NCBI RefSeq assembly: GCF_002941025.1 | Contig: NZ_PTJS01000001.1 | Coordinates: 8,003,678 to 8,067,677 of the forward strand | DNA length: 64,000 nucleotides | From: Streptomyces sp. QL37 | GTDB taxonomy: Bacteria; Actinomycetota; Actinomycetes; Streptomycetales; Streptomycetaceae | Direction: 5' to 3' | Shown: positions 1 to 9,044 of the stretch, in pieces | Layout of the letters: each line of letters begins with the position of its first letter | How positions within the stretch are numbered: position 1 is the first letter of the stretch | The notes under the pieces: generated by a model | Told to the model about the DNA's origin: nothing | The model's database searches: none | What the model saw: the letters and a program-made list of their open reading frames with translations, nothing else | Translations under genes and position numbers: made by a program

Positions 1-103
1 GCCGCCGGTTGTCCGTCACCTGATGACTCATGTCCCGCTCCCCGTGGATGGCTGATGCCTCCATCCTGCGCCGGGGGAGCCGTCGGTGCCTGAGTACGGC
101 TAC

Positions 104-1363
104 TCAACCGCTCAGGTGTTCGCTCACGTTGCGGGCGGCACCGCCCAGCACCGCCGCCGTGGCGGCGAGCAGCGTCACCGTGGTGAGGGCCACCGGGAGG
201 GAGATCCAGTCGGCGAGGAACCCGATCACCGGCGGCCCCAGGAGCATCCCGCCGTAGCCGAGGGTCGACGCGGCGGCCACCCCGCTGGGCCCCGCCAGCG
301 CGCCCGCCCGGCCGACCGCGACGGGAAATATGTTGGCCAGGCCCAGACCGGCCACGGCGAAGCCGAGCAGTACGAGCCAGACGGCCGGAGCCAGCGCGCC
401 GAGCAGCATCCCCGCCGCGGCCGTGGCCCCGCCCGTCACCAGGGTGCGGGTCTGCCCGAACCGTTCCAGGAGGGCGGTGCCGGTGAGCCTGCCGATGGCC
501 ATCGTCAGCGCGAACAAGGAGTATCCGGCGGCGGCGAGACCGGGACCGGCGTCCAGGTCCTGGCTGAGGTGCAGCGCGCCCCACTCGGCCAGCGCCCCTT
601 CGCCGTACGCCGTGCAGAGGGCGATGACGCCGAACAGGACGACGACCCGGCGCGCCTGGGGGCTCATCCCCTTCGGCCGCTCCGTCGCCCGCCGTTCCAC
701 CGGGGGCGCGGCGGTCCGGCCACGCAGGAGCGCCGGGCCGGTCACCGCGGTGACGAGGAGTCCGATGCCCGTCAGGGCGAAGAGATGGGCCGCGGGGGAG
801 AGACTGCCCGCGACCAGCCCTCCGAGACCCGCGCCCGCCATGCCGCCGAAGCTGAACGCGGCGTGGAAGCTCGGCATCACCGGGCGGCGCAACGCGGAGA
901 CCACTTCGACGGCCGCGCTGTTCATCGCCACGTTCAACCCGCCGTACGCGGCGCCGAAGAGCAGGAGTACGAGGCCGAGGGTGAGAGCCGAACCCATCTG
1001 TGCCGGAAGGGCGATGCTCAGTGACAGCAGCACACCGCAGCCCACGGTGACCGCGTGACTTCCGTAGCGCCGGCACAGCCGGCCGGTGAGCATCATCGTG
1101 ATCACAGCGCCGGCGGAGACACCGAGCAGGGCGAGTCCGAGGGTGGAGGCGCTGGCCCCTGTCTGGTGCTTGATGGCCGGGATGCGGACCACCCAGCCGG
1201 CGAAGAGGAAACCGTCGAGGGCGAAGAACACGGTCAGCGCGGTACGGAGGCGGGCCGGGGAAGGTGGAGCGGTGTCTCCGCCACGTCCCCCCGGCAGGGC
1301 CGTCCGCAGTTTGTTTACTTGCGGCACAAAGTGAGGATAGGGTCGCCCCGAGGGCGTGCGCAA
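104..1363 (-). CDS. MFS transporter (YbjJ/FucP-like)
   Basis: Predicted major facilitator carrier of the cytoplasmic membrane; substrate unknown, perhaps a sugar. Hydrophobic helices run from about residue 43 to the C terminus, and the first cytoplasmic loop reads GRLCRRYGSHA, a typical MFS loop 2-3 basic motif. It is divergent from the ROK regulator at 1449, a family that usually controls sugar genes, so local regulation is likely (inference). The first 40 or so codons have a poor, partly AT-rich composition and cover an inverted repeat at 1310-1330, so the true start may lie further in, for example GTG at 1231. Family call sure; subfamily and start not. Confidence 0.8.
   Translation of the reverse strand: MRTPSGRPYPHFVPQVNKLRTALPGGRGGDTAPPSPARLRTALTVFFALDGFLFAGWVVRIPAIKHQTGASASTLGLALLGVSAGAVITMMLTGRLCRRYGSHAVTVGCGVLLSLSIALPAQMGSALTLGLVLLLFGAAYGGLNVAMNSAAVEVVSALRRPVMPSFHAAFSFGGMAGAGLGGLVAGSLSPAAHLFALTGIGLLVTAVTGPALLRGRTAAPPVERRATERPKGMSPQARRVVVLFGVIALCTAYGEGALAEWGALHLSQDLDAGPGLAAAGYSLFALTMAIGRLTGTALLERFGQTRTLVTGGATAAAGMLLGALAPAVWLVLLGFAVAGLGLANIFPVAVGRAGALAGPSGVAAASTLGYGGMLLGPPVIGFLADWISLPVALTTVTLLAATAAVLGGAARNVSEHLSG
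1310..1330. promoter_or_regulatory. candidate operator between MFS and ROK genes
   Basis: TTTGT, 11 bases, ACAAA forms a short inverted repeat inside an unusually AT-rich patch upstream of the MFS core and of the divergent ROK regulator. It could be the regulator's site, or part of the MFS promoter. The repeat is short and the assignment is inference. Confidence 0.3.
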
Positions 1364-1448
1364 GGCCGCTGCGCCGGTGACCGTCCGGTGAACGGTGCGG
1401 GGCGCCGGAGCGTCGGCAACGGCTCCGGATCATGGGAGACTCGCCCCC

Positions 1449-2663
1449 ATGAACGGCAAGTCGACCACCACGCGGACGAAGCTGGAGAGGGGCCGCAGCG
1501 CGCTCGGGCCCGCCCTGGAGCTCGTGCACACCGGGCGTGCCCCCACCCGTGCCGTACTCACCTCCGAACTCGGCGTCACCCGTGCCACGGCGGGCGCGGT
1601 GGCCGCGGAGCTCGAGGCGCTCGGGCTCATCAGGGTCGACTCCAGCCCGGGCTCCGCCGCCGGCTCGCAGGGCCGCCCCTCGCACCGGCTGTCCATCCGT
1701 GACAGCGGGCCCGTGGCCCTCGCCGCCCAGGTGCACTCCGACGGCTTCCGTGCCGCGCTCGTGGGGCTCGGGGGCAGGATCGTGGCCACCGCGCCCGGCT
1801 GTGTCGCCGTCATGGCCGATCCCGCCCAGGTCCTCGGCGAGGTCGTGGAGGCCGGGGCCCGTCTCCTGCGTGAGACCGGGCTGCGCTGTGTCGGAGCCGG
1901 ACTCGCCGTGCCCTCCGCCGTGGCCGAACCCGAGGGCACGGCCCTCAACCCGCTGCACATCGCCTGGCCGGCCGGCGCGCCGGTCCGGGAGATCTTCTCC
2001 ACCTGCGTACGCGCCGCGGGCATCACCGGACCCGCGTTCACCGCCAACGACGTCAACCTCGCCGCCCTCGCCGAGCACCGGCACGGCGCGGGGCGTGGTG
2101 CCCAGCACCTGCTCTGCGTCGCCACGGGCCACCGGGGGGTGGGTGGTGCCCTCGTCCTGGACGGCCGCCTCCACAGCGGGAGTTCGGGACTCGCCCTGGA
2201 AGTGGGGCATCTGACCGTCAACCCCGAGGGCGGCCCCTGTCACTGCGGCGGACGAGGCTGCCTCGACGTGGAGACCGACCCCCTCGCCTTCCTCACGGCG
2301 GCCGGCCGGGAGCCCGGCCCCGAGGAGTCGCTGCTCAAGCAGTCCGGAGGCCTGCTGCGCACGGAGTACGGCGACCCCGATGTGCGGGCCGCGGCCGAGG
2401 AGCTGATCGACCGCCTCGGCCTGGGCCTCGCCGGGCTGGTCAACATCCTCAACCCGGACCGGATCATCCTGGGCGGCCTGCACCGCGACCTCCTGGAGGC
2501 CGACCCCGAACGCCTGCGGGCGGTCGTCGCCGACCGCAGCCTCTGGGGGCGCAGCGGAAGCGTGCCGATCCTGTCCTGCACGCTCGACCACAACAGTCTG
2601 GTGGGCGCGGCCGAACTGGCCTGGCAGCCCGTACTCGACGACCCGCTGGCCGCACTGGCCTGA
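1449..2663 (+). CDS. ROK-family transcriptional regulator
   Basis: A 404-residue repressor/sugar-kinase-like protein. Residues about 25-60 hold a winged helix-turn-helix (SELGVTRATAGAVAAELEAL), followed by the actin-like ROK fold. The zinc-binding ROK signature is visible as CHCGGRGCLD after EVGHLTVN, around residues 255-280. The family binds sugars or sugar phosphates and releases DNA. The start is set at ATG 1449, just before the HTH; GAGACT lies 7 bases upstream and resembles the TAnnnT -10 of leaderless genes, and no Shine-Dalgarno is seen. Divergent from the MFS gene, its probable target. Confidence 0.88.
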   Translation: MNGKSTTTRTKLERGRSALGPALELVHTGRAPTRAVLTSELGVTRATAGAVAAELEALGLIRVDSSPGSAAGSQGRPSHRLSIRDSGPVALAAQVHSDGFRAALVGLGGRIVATAPGCVAVMADPAQVLGEVVEAGARLLRETGLRCVGAGLAVPSAVAEPEGTALNPLHIAWPAGAPVREIFSTCVRAAGITGPAFTANDVNLAALAEHRHGAGRGAQHLLCVATGHRGVGGALVLDGRLHSGSSGLALEVGHLTVNPEGGPCHCGGRGCLDVETDPLAFLTAAGREPGPEESLLKQSGGLLRTEYGDPDVRAAAEELIDRLGLGLAGLVNILNPDRIILGGLHRDLLEADPERLRAVVADRSLWGRSGSVPILSCTLDHNSLVGAAELAWQPVLDDPLAALA

Positions 2664-2688
2664 CCGGCGGGCCCGGGCGCGGCCACAC

Positions 2689-3582
2689 TCAGCGCGCGGC
2701 CAGGGCGAACGCCCGCGCGGGGTTGGCCACGAACATCGCCCCCAGGAGCTCCTCGCCGAGCGACCGCGCCAGTCGTGGACGCAGCCGCCGCAACAGGTAC
2801 GGCATGCCGGGCGTCCCGGGCACCGTGGTGTCGCCGCCGAGCAGCAACTGCCCGCCGAACCCCGCCTCCGCGAGCCCGGCGAGCTGCTCCGGCAGCCGCC
2901 AGTCCGTGGCGTGACTCGCCCGGGAAGGGCCGTCGAACGCCAGGAACACACCCTCCCGGGCGGCATCGAGCTGCGCGACGCCGTCCGGGAACCGGCCCGG
3001 ATGGCCGAGGATCACCCGCCGCGGCTCCACCCCCAGCTCCCCGCACAGCAGATCCAGCACGTCCCCCGCGCCCGTACCCAGCTCCAGGTGGACGGCGACC
3101 GGAGCCCCCGTACGACGATGGGCGCCGGCGGCAGCCGTCATGGTGTGCCTGGCGTGGGCGTCGATGCCGTGGAACGCCCCGGCCACCTTGATCAGCCCGG
3201 CCCGTACCCCCGTGGTCCCGATCCCTTCCGTGATCTCCGAGACGAACAGCTCTTCCAGCTCCGGCATGATCCGGCCGAGCGGCCCGGGCGCGTAATGGGC
3301 GGCTCGGTGCAGCCCGGTCGCCGCGACGATCCGCGTCCCGCCCGCTCGGGAGAGCGCCGCCAGGTCCCCGGCCCGCCTGCCCATTCCGTACGGAGTCCAC
3401 TGGACGACGGTCCGCCCGCCCAGCTCGTGGAAACTCCTCAGCCGCTCACGTGCGTCCTCCGGGTCGTCGAGCTCCAGCCCGGGCAGCACCGGGCTGCGGA
3501 TGAAGAGGTGGTCGTGCGCGTCGCAGACTCCGAGCTCTTCCGCGGGCACGTCCCCGAGGACCGTGCGGACCAGTCTCACCAC
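2689..3582 (-). CDS. phosphotriesterase-family metal hydrolase
   Basis: Amidohydrolase-superfamily protein of the phosphotriesterase/PHP type, 297 residues. The N-terminal metal ligand pair appears as DAHDHLF (about residues 21-27). Further strand-end motifs HLELGTG, ILGHPGRF and LLGGDTT (last Asp) are in the order expected for a binuclear TIM barrel. The natural substrate may be a lactone or ester rather than an organophosphate (family knowledge). Its start overlaps the end of the DUF4865 gene by 7 bases, so it is the last gene of the TetR operon. The barrel call is firm, the substrate unknown. Confidence 0.8.
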   Translation of the reverse strand: MVRLVRTVLGDVPAEELGVCDAHDHLFIRSPVLPGLELDDPEDARERLRSFHELGGRTVVQWTPYGMGRRAGDLAALSRAGGTRIVAATGLHRAAHYAPGPLGRIMPELEELFVSEITEGIGTTGVRAGLIKVAGAFHGIDAHARHTMTAAAGAHRRTGAPVAVHLELGTGAGDVLDLLCGELGVEPRRVILGHPGRFPDGVAQLDAAREGVFLAFDGPSRASHATDWRLPEQLAGLAEAGFGGQLLLGGDTTVPGTPGMPYLLRRLRPRLARSLGEELLGAMFVANPARAFALAAR

Positions 3583-4148
3583 TGCTTCCCGCGCCTCAGC
3601 CGGTCACGCTCCGGCGACGACAGGTGCAGCACCTCGTAGCGGTCGCCCGGGTCACCCGACGGCTCGTCCTCCCAGAGCGTGAAGTGGAGCAGCTCCCAGT
3701 GGCGCGGGTCGACGGCAAGCGCGGTGGCGACGGCCCCGGGGGTGGCGGCGCGCCGGCGGCTCTCCTCCAGGGCGGCCTCCACCGCGACGGCCGGGGCCAC
3801 GGTGTCGGCGATCAGTTCGCGGCGGCGGACGGCGGTGCGGGGGAGCGCCTCCGAGGCCGCCCCCTCCTGGAAGAGGAGTCCGGTCCAGTGCCGCACCCCG
3901 GGGCGGCCGAAGTCGTCGACGATGCCCTGGAATCCGGGGCCCCAGAGGAAGGCGTTCATGCCCTCCGGTGCGGACCACAGATACAGCGGTGCGTACTGGT
4001 TGACCGGTGAGGTGTCACCGCGTTCGCGGAGCAGGTACGCCTTGAGGCCCAGCCCCGGAAAGCCGTCGAGGAGATGCCCCCTGGTCGCGACCCGCTGCCG
4101 GACGATCCCCATGTCGTAGTCGGAGGGCAGGGTGATCTCGTACTGCAT
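3576..4148 (-). CDS. DUF4865 family protein
   Basis: A 190-residue soluble protein starting MQYEITLPSDYDMGIVR, the usual beginning of DUF4865 proteins; an in-frame ATG six codons upstream (4166) is less likely. The middle has the family's aromatic blocks YAPLYLWSAPEGMNAF and WTGLLFQ. The family has no established activity and often sits beside TetR regulators. Here it lies between a TetR gene and a phosphotriesterase-like gene, tightly packed on one strand, suggesting a small inducible detoxification or catabolic unit (inference). Confidence 0.75.
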   Translation of the reverse strand: MQYEITLPSDYDMGIVRQRVATRGHLLDGFPGLGLKAYLLRERGDTSPVNQYAPLYLWSAPEGMNAFLWGPGFQGIVDDFGRPGVRHWTGLLFQEGAASEALPRTAVRRRELIADTVAPAVAVEAALEESRRRAATPGAVATALAVDPRHWELLHFTLWEDEPSGDPGDRYEVLHLSSPERDRLRRGKQW

Positions 4149-4167
4149 GACGTGCATCGCGTCCACC

Positions 4168-4746
4168 TCAGGCCTGGTGGTTCGGTGGGACGTGCGGGGC
4201 GAGCAGGGAGAGCAGCCCCTGGACGGCCGAGTCGAAGGCCGCCGGTGATCCGGACGCCCGGGCCAGGACGTAGCCCCCCTGGACCGTGGCCACGACGGCC
4301 GCCGCGACGTCCTGCGCTGCGAGGTCCGGGGAGAACTCGCCCGCGTCCAGGCCCTCCTGGAGGATCTCGGCGAGGCGGCCGCGCAGCCAGCCGATCGTTT
4401 CGTCCACCGGTGCCCTCAGCGCATCGCTGGCCACCACGTCGGGATCCATGGTCAGCCGCCCCACCGGACAGCCCCGCAGCACGTCACGCTCGCGCAGCAG
4501 ATAGGCCGAGATCCGCTCGTAGGCCGATCCGGGGCCGTCCAGCAGGCGGCCCGCCGTCTCGCGCATCTCCGCGGACGTGCGGAGCACGGCGGCGAGCGCC
4601 AGGTCGGGCTTGCCCGCGAAGTGGTGGTACATGCTGCCCTGGCCCGCCCCGGCCCGCTGCTGGATCGCCTTGGGGCTGGTGCCGACGTAGCCGCGCTCCC
4701 ACAGGAGCTCCTGGGTGGCTTCGACCAACCGGTCCGGAGTGCTCAT
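4168..4746 (-). CDS. TetR/AcrR-family regulator
   Basis: A 192-residue TetR repressor. The N-terminal HTH is clear: RLVEATQELLWERGYVGTSP, then KAIQQRAGAGQGSMYHHFAGK with the family's YHHF. The ligand-binding half is variable. The start is placed at ATG 4746 (MSTPDRL); another ATG five codons upstream at 4761 overlaps the operator-like palindrome. It probably represses its own operon, TetR - DUF4865 - phosphotriesterase; about 20 bases or less separate it from the next gene. Confidence 0.88.
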   Translation of the reverse strand: MSTPDRLVEATQELLWERGYVGTSPKAIQQRAGAGQGSMYHHFAGKPDLALAAVLRTSAEMRETAGRLLDGPGSAYERISAYLLRERDVLRGCPVGRLTMDPDVVASDALRAPVDETIGWLRGRLAEILQEGLDAGEFSPDLAAQDVAAAVVATVQGGYVLARASGSPAAFDSAVQGLLSLLAPHVPPNHQA

Positions 4747-4753
4747 GAGTTCA

Positions 4754-4775
4754 CTGTACATACCAGTAGGTACAG
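4754..4775. promoter_or_regulatory. candidate TetR operator
   Basis: Just upstream of the TetR start lies CTGTAC, 10 bases, GTACAG, a perfect 6-bp inverted repeat. Nested within it is a second dyad, TACC-AGTA-GGTA (4761-4772). Two overlapping dyads directly before a TetR gene are typical of an autoregulatory operator. Binding by this TetR is inference. Confidence 0.55.
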
Positions 4776-4935
4776 AATCTACGAGGCCCGGTGGAAGCAG
4801 ATGCCCGGCGCCGGCGTACTCCCACCGCCGTACGCGAACTGCCGCCGGCCGTACGACGCTCCGGCCGTCTCCCGGAGACAGGCTCGAAGGTGACAGGAAC
4901 GCACGGAGCCGCGGCTGACCGAGGAGCTGACCGAG

Positions 4936-5235
4936 ATGAACACGCTGGCGAACCACGGAGGGCCCGGCCCCTGGATCCTCTTCCTCCCCCTCGTCTGGGC
5001 GGCCGTCGCCGTCGGCGTCATCACGCTGCTGCGCCGCACCGTCCGGCGCGGCCGCCGCCCGGGGCCCCGGCAGCCGCACGGCGTCCGGCGGGGCGGGCCC
5101 ACGGGTGAGCACTCGCCGATCGATCTCCTGGGCCGGCGGTTCGCCGCGGGGGAGATCGACGAGGACGAGTACTGGCGGAGGCTCTCCGTCCTCGACGAGC
5201 CCTACGGCCGCTACGACAAGGACGGCCCGGCGTGA
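4936..5235 (+). CDS. small SHOCT-domain membrane protein
   Basis: A 99-residue protein with one transmembrane helix at about residues 11-31 (WILFLPLVWAAVAVGVI), a basic stretch RRTVRRGRR, and a C-terminal SHOCT motif LLGRRFAAGEIDEDEYWRRL. SHOCT is a short oligomerisation motif found at protein ends. ATG 4936 follows the GAGGAG-like stretch GAGGAGCTGACCGAG. It is divergent from the TetR operon and convergent with the RsbW-like gene, sharing a terminator. Function unknown. Confidence 0.75.
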   Translation: MNTLANHGGPGPWILFLPLVWAAVAVGVITLLRRTVRRGRRPGPRQPHGVRRGGPTGEHSPIDLLGRRFAAGEIDEDEYWRRLSVLDEPYGRYDKDGPA

Positions 5236-5273
5236 CCGCGGAAGGCGGGTGAGGCTCGGGGCGCGAACGGAGC

Positions 5274-5307
5274 GGAGCGCGTCGGTCCGGATGGACCGAC
5301 GCGCTCC
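5274..5307. terminator. bidirectional intrinsic terminator
   Basis: A perfect 15-bp stem begins GGAGCGCG and has a 4-base loop GGAT; it is followed by TGTGTGTG on the plus strand. It sits between the convergent SHOCT and anti-sigma-kinase genes and would end transcription from both sides. Confidence 0.85.
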
Positions 5308-5332
5308 TGTGTGTGCGGGGCCGCCTGCCCGG

Positions 5333-5857
5333 TCAGCCGACGACGGCCGACCGGGCCCGCGTCCGTACCGCTGTCGGCTCCATGAGCCCCGCGACGTCCG
5401 AGCCGAACGGGCCGTCGGTCGTCGACCCGTACACCGGGAGAGGGGGCAGAGCGGTGGTGAACGACGGTGCGGGCAGGGTGAACCAGATGACCTTCCCCGC
5501 GTCGTCACTCGGTCGTACGCCCCAGCTCTCGCTGACCGCGGCGATCATCGCCAGCCCGCGCCCGGAGGTGGCGGACTGATCGGCGTCGCACACGGTCGGC
5601 AGCCGGGGGTCGTGGTCGTGGACGGAGACCGTCAGCCGGTCGAGCAGCAGCTCGATCTCGACGGTGCATGATTTGTCCGGCTGTGCGTGCCGGTGGACGT
5701 TGGTCAGCAGTTCGGTGACACCGAGCGCTGCCGGGTCGATCAGAGGATCGAGATGCCAGTAGCGCAATTGCGCCGAAATGATTCTGCGGACCTGACCGAT
5801 CCGCGACGGCAGGGCTTGGAGCTCCACCGCGCAGTGCCTGCTTGGCTCGCTGATCAC
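5333..5857 (-). CDS. RsbW-like ATP-binding (HATPase_c) regulator
   Basis: A 174-residue GHKL ATPase domain of the anti-sigma-factor kinase type that is abundant in Streptomyces. The N box is ELLTNVHRHA (about residues 49-58), the G1 region VHDHDPRLP, and the G2 box SGRGLAMI; the C-terminal strand reads GKVIWFTLP. Such proteins bind sigma factors or anti-sigma antagonists and phosphorylate the latter. No partner gene is adjacent, so its target cannot be named. The PP2C phosphatase at 7817-9004 could act in the same kind of partner-switching circuit (inference). Confidence 0.82.
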   Translation of the reverse strand: MISEPSRHCAVELQALPSRIGQVRRIISAQLRYWHLDPLIDPAALGVTELLTNVHRHAQPDKSCTVEIELLLDRLTVSVHDHDPRLPTVCDADQSATSGRGLAMIAAVSESWGVRPSDDAGKVIWFTLPAPSFTTALPPLPVYGSTTDGPFGSDVAGLMEPTAVRTRARSAVVG

Positions 5858-6071
5858 GGCTGCGACTCCCCGAAATAGGTCCGGAAGAAGACGAAGGAAC
5901 GGATCCAGCAGATGGCTGACTGCTGTTTCTGGTCATGCGTGGTCCGCCCTGCGTGGCTCCCGGCGGGGGCGGCTTTCGCTGTCACCGCCGGTGCACCATC
6001 AGTGACGTGTGACCAGCGTGACTCAGGGGGTTGGGCTCCGCAACTCGCGGTGTCCGTACCCGGTCGTACAG

Positions 6072-6434
6072 TCAGACCCGCCGTCCCGCGGCGCTGCGCA
6101 GCGCCTCGAGGAATCTTCGGACCGGCGCGGCCCCGCCGGGCCTGCGGTTGCGCTGGCCCATGGTGAGCCGGTACCGCACGCCGTTGATCCGGGCGACCGC
6201 CGAATCAGCGGCCAGGAACCACGGCCTCCCGGCGCTCACCGCGGTCACGGGGGCGCTGGCGATCTCCCGCCCGTTGCTCGTCAGCAGCAGGATCCGGCCG
6301 TCCTCGACGATCACTTGGCCTGCCCTGGTCAGCGACCGCGCCCAACGGCGGATCCTGACGTCGCTCGCCCTGAACTCCACCGCGCCGAACTCCCGCGCGC
6401 CGAAATCCGCAGGGCTGAATTCTGTCTCGGCCAT
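6072..6434 (-). CDS. conserved hypothetical protein
   Basis: I do not recognise a named family. The reading frame is chosen from ATG 6434 (MAETEFSPADFGAREFGAVE), which follows a G-rich ribosome-binding stretch; the frame stays open upstream, but with poor composition. The 120-residue product has an acidic/aromatic N terminus, a beta-rich centre (GQVIVEDGRILLLTSNGREIA) and a basic C terminus. No signal peptide or helix is visible. It is divergent from the Cds1-like gene. Confidence 0.55.
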   Translation of the reverse strand: MAETEFSPADFGAREFGAVEFRASDVRIRRWARSLTRAGQVIVEDGRILLLTSNGREIASAPVTAVSAGRPWFLAADSAVARINGVRYRLTMGQRNRRPGGAAPVRRFLEALRSAAGRRV

Positions 6435-6669
6435 GGCGACTTCGCCCCCCTTGTACCGGCTTCTGCAATTCTGCCCGTGGACAGGGCCCGTATGCCAGGC
6501 CTCACCGCGATCCATTCCGGCCGCGGCCGGAATCGCGTACGCGTCCGGGCGTGCTCGCGGGACGCCCGGGCCAAGGGAGGCCTATGGGTCGCCAAAGTAA
6601 ACGTTTGCGCAGGTGGGGGGAATATCGTGGGTCCCACGGAGAACCGCCGTCACCCTGAGGAGACCGCTG

Positions 6670-7803
6670 ATGGACACCAGTGAGCACACACCTGGCGGTG
6701 GCGTCATGGAGACCGTCGACGTCGACCGGAGCGACCGGGACTACCGGGCCTGGCTCAAGGAAGCGGTGCGCAAGGTCCAGGCGGACGCCAACCGTTCGGC
6801 GGACACCCACCTCCTGCGCTTCCCGCTGCCGGAGCACTGGGGCATCGACCTCTACCTCAAGGACGAGTCGACGCACCCGACGGGCAGCCTCAAGCACCGG
6901 CTGGCCCGCTCCCTCTTCCTCTACGGACTCTGCAACGGCTGGATCCGCCGCGGCAAACCCGTCATCGAGGCCTCCAGCGGCTCGACGGCCGTCTCGGAGG
7001 CGTACTTCGCGAAGCTGATCGGTGTGCCGTTCGTCGCCGTCATGCCCCGGACCACCAGCCCGGAGAAGTGCCGCCTGATCGAATTCCACGGCGGGCAGTG
7101 CCACTTCGTCGACGACTCCCGCCGGCTGTACGAGGAGTCGGCGGCCCTCGCGGCCGAGACCGGCGGCCACTACATGGACCAGTTCACCTACGCCGAGCGC
7201 GCCACCGACTGGCGGGGCAACAACAACATTGCCGAGTCCATCTACCAGCAGCTGAGGCTGGAGCGGTATCCCGAACCCGCCTGGATCGTCGCCACCGCCG
7301 GCACCGGCGGGACCTCCGCGACCATCGGGCGCTACGTCCGCTACATGCAGCACGACACACGGATCTGCGTGCCGGACCCGGAGAACTCCTGCTTCTTCGA
7401 CGGATGGACCCGGCACGACCAGCTGGCGACCAGCGACTGCGGCTCACGCATCGAGGGCATCGGCAGACCCCGGATGGAGCCGAGCTTCGTGCCCGGAGCC
7501 ATCGACCGCATGATGAAGGTGCCCGACGCGGCCAGCGTCGCCGCCGTGCGGGTGCTGGAGCGCGCCATCGGCCGCAAGGCGGGCGGATCGACCGGCACCG
7601 GGCTGTGGAGTGCCTTCAAGCTGGTGGCCGAGATGGTGGAGAGGGGAAACACCGGCAGCGTCGTCACTCTCTTCTGCGACCCGGGCGACCGCTATCTCGA
7701 CAAGTACTACTCGGACGACTGGCTGAGCGGCCAGGGCCTGGACATCCGGCCGTACACGGAGACGATCGACCACTTCCTGGCCACCGGCACCTGGCCCGCC
7801 TGA
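6670..7803 (+). CDS. PLP-dependent cysteine synthase/desulfhydrase-like enzyme (Cds1 type)
   Basis: Fold-type II pyridoxal-phosphate enzyme, 377 residues. The Schiff-base lysine is K75 in TGSLKHRLA. The substrate loop EASSGSTA follows at about residue 104, and the phosphate-cup loop is TAGTGGTSA. Later parts ([17 protein letters not shown]) match actinobacterial Cds1-like proteins, which make H2S from cysteine; cysteine synthase activity cannot be excluded. ATG 6670 is preceded by GAGGAGA. It is a single gene with its own upstream region of about 230 bp. Confidence 0.85.
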   Translation: MDTSEHTPGGGVMETVDVDRSDRDYRAWLKEAVRKVQADANRSADTHLLRFPLPEHWGIDLYLKDESTHPTGSLKHRLARSLFLYGLCNGWIRRGKPVIEASSGSTAVSEAYFAKLIGVPFVAVMPRTTSPEKCRLIEFHGGQCHFVDDSRRLYEESAALAAETGGHYMDQFTYAERATDWRGNNNIAESIYQQLRLERYPEPAWIVATAGTGGTSATIGRYVRYMQHDTRICVPDPENSCFFDGWTRHDQLATSDCGSRIEGIGRPRMEPSFVPGAIDRMMKVPDAASVAAVRVLERAIGRKAGGSTGTGLWSAFKLVAEMVERGNTGSVVTLFCDPGDRYLDKYYSDDWLSGQGLDIRPYTETIDHFLATGTWPA

Positions 7804-7816
7804 GCCGGGCGGCCGC

Positions 7817-9004
7817 TCACCGCGAACCCGGAAGCCGCTCCACCGCGACGAGGGCCGCGTCGTCGCCCAGGCGACCGCCCGCGTGGCGCAGCAGATCGGC
7901 GCAGACCCGCTCCAGCAGAGTCTCGGGACCCACACCCGGCCATGAGGCCACCCGCTCGGCAAGCGGGTAGAAGACTCCCGAGCCGTTCCGCGCCTCCGTG
8001 ACCCCGTCCGTGTACAGCAGCAGCACGTCACCGGCCCGGAAGGCGAACACGTCCTCGGTGTGGCCCCCGGCGGTCAGCGGACCGACCCCGAGGGGCGGAG
8101 CGGGCTCCGTCGCGTCGAGGTTCTCCACCCGGCCCGCCCGCAGGAGCAGGGGCGGCGGATGACCGCAGCTGACGAGACGGAGCTCCTGCACCGCGTCCGG
8201 GAGGTCGAGCACGGCCGCGGTGACGAAAGCCTCGGCGACGTGCTGGTCATCGTCCGGATCCTCCGCCTCGGTCAGGGAGTCGATCTGCTGGGCGGCCACA
8301 CTCGACTCGAGCCGGGCGACCAGACCGGGCAGATGGTCCTCCTGGCGGGCCAGGGCACGGAAGGCGCCGAGCACGCCGGCGGCGCCGCTGATGGCGTCGA
8401 GGCCCTTGCCGCGGACGTCACCGATGATCACCCGGGTTCCCCGGTGCGTGCGCGCGGTCGCGTACAGATCACCGCCGAGCTGGGCGCCCTCCTCGGCCGC
8501 CAGATAGACCGAGGCGAGGCGCAGCGGGCCACTGCGGCCGGGCAGGGGCCGGAGCACACTCCGCTGGGCCGCCTCGGCCACGGTGCGCAACTGCACCATC
8601 TCCGCCGCGTGGCGCTCCCGCAGGTGGGCGAAGAACGTGACGATCGCCGAGATCAGGAAGAGAGCGGCGATCTGGTACATGTGGTTGAGATCGGTGATGC
8701 TGGTGCGCGCCAGGGCCACCACCGCCTGGGCCAGCACCGCCACCGCACCGACGAACGCGGTCAGGCGCGGACCGGCGAACGACGCGGTGAGCGCCGGGGC
8801 CGCCACGAGGAACGGCCCGAGGTGCACCTCGGGCGGAACGACGATGTCGACCACGGTCACGGTGGCGATCAGGGCGAAGGGCACCGCGACGAAGGCCCGG
8901 GTCCGCCCCGTACCGTGCCGGAGTCCGTGTATCGATTGCCGCACACCCATGAGTCCGGGATACCGCATCGCACTCCCCGGCGCCCCTCCTGCGCGAAGGC
9001 CCAT
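7817..9004 (-). CDS. membrane-bound PP2C/SpoIIE-type phosphatase
   Basis: A 395-residue protein with about five N-terminal hydrophobic helices (residues 38-145, e.g. AFVAVPFALIATVTVVDIVV), a short linker and a cytosolic SpoIIE-like PP2C domain. The metal-binding motifs are visible: GGDLYA, IGDVRGKGLDA, LLLYTDGVTEARNG and GDDAALV. The family dephosphorylates anti-sigma antagonists. The exact start is unsure because three ATG codons lie within 20 residues. It follows the SRPBCC gene on the same strand after 40 bases, so the two may be co-transcribed. Confidence 0.85.
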   Translation of the reverse strand: MGLRAGGAPGSAMRYPGLMGVRQSIHGLRHGTGRTRAFVAVPFALIATVTVVDIVVPPEVHLGPFLVAAPALTASFAGPRLTAFVGAVAVLAQAVVALARTSITDLNHMYQIAALFLISAIVTFFAHLRERHAAEMVQLRTVAEAAQRSVLRPLPGRSGPLRLASVYLAAEEGAQLGGDLYATARTHRGTRVIIGDVRGKGLDAISGAAGVLGAFRALARQEDHLPGLVARLESSVAAQQIDSLTEAEDPDDDQHVAEAFVTAAVLDLPDAVQELRLVSCGHPPPLLLRAGRVENLDATEPAPPLGVGPLTAGGHTEDVFAFRAGDVLLLYTDGVTEARNGSGVFYPLAERVASWPGVGPETLLERVCADLLRHAGGRLGDDAALVAVERLPGSR

Positions 9005-9044
9005 GAGAGACCGCTCCGCCGGGTCCGGGTCCCGCCGTCGGGCC

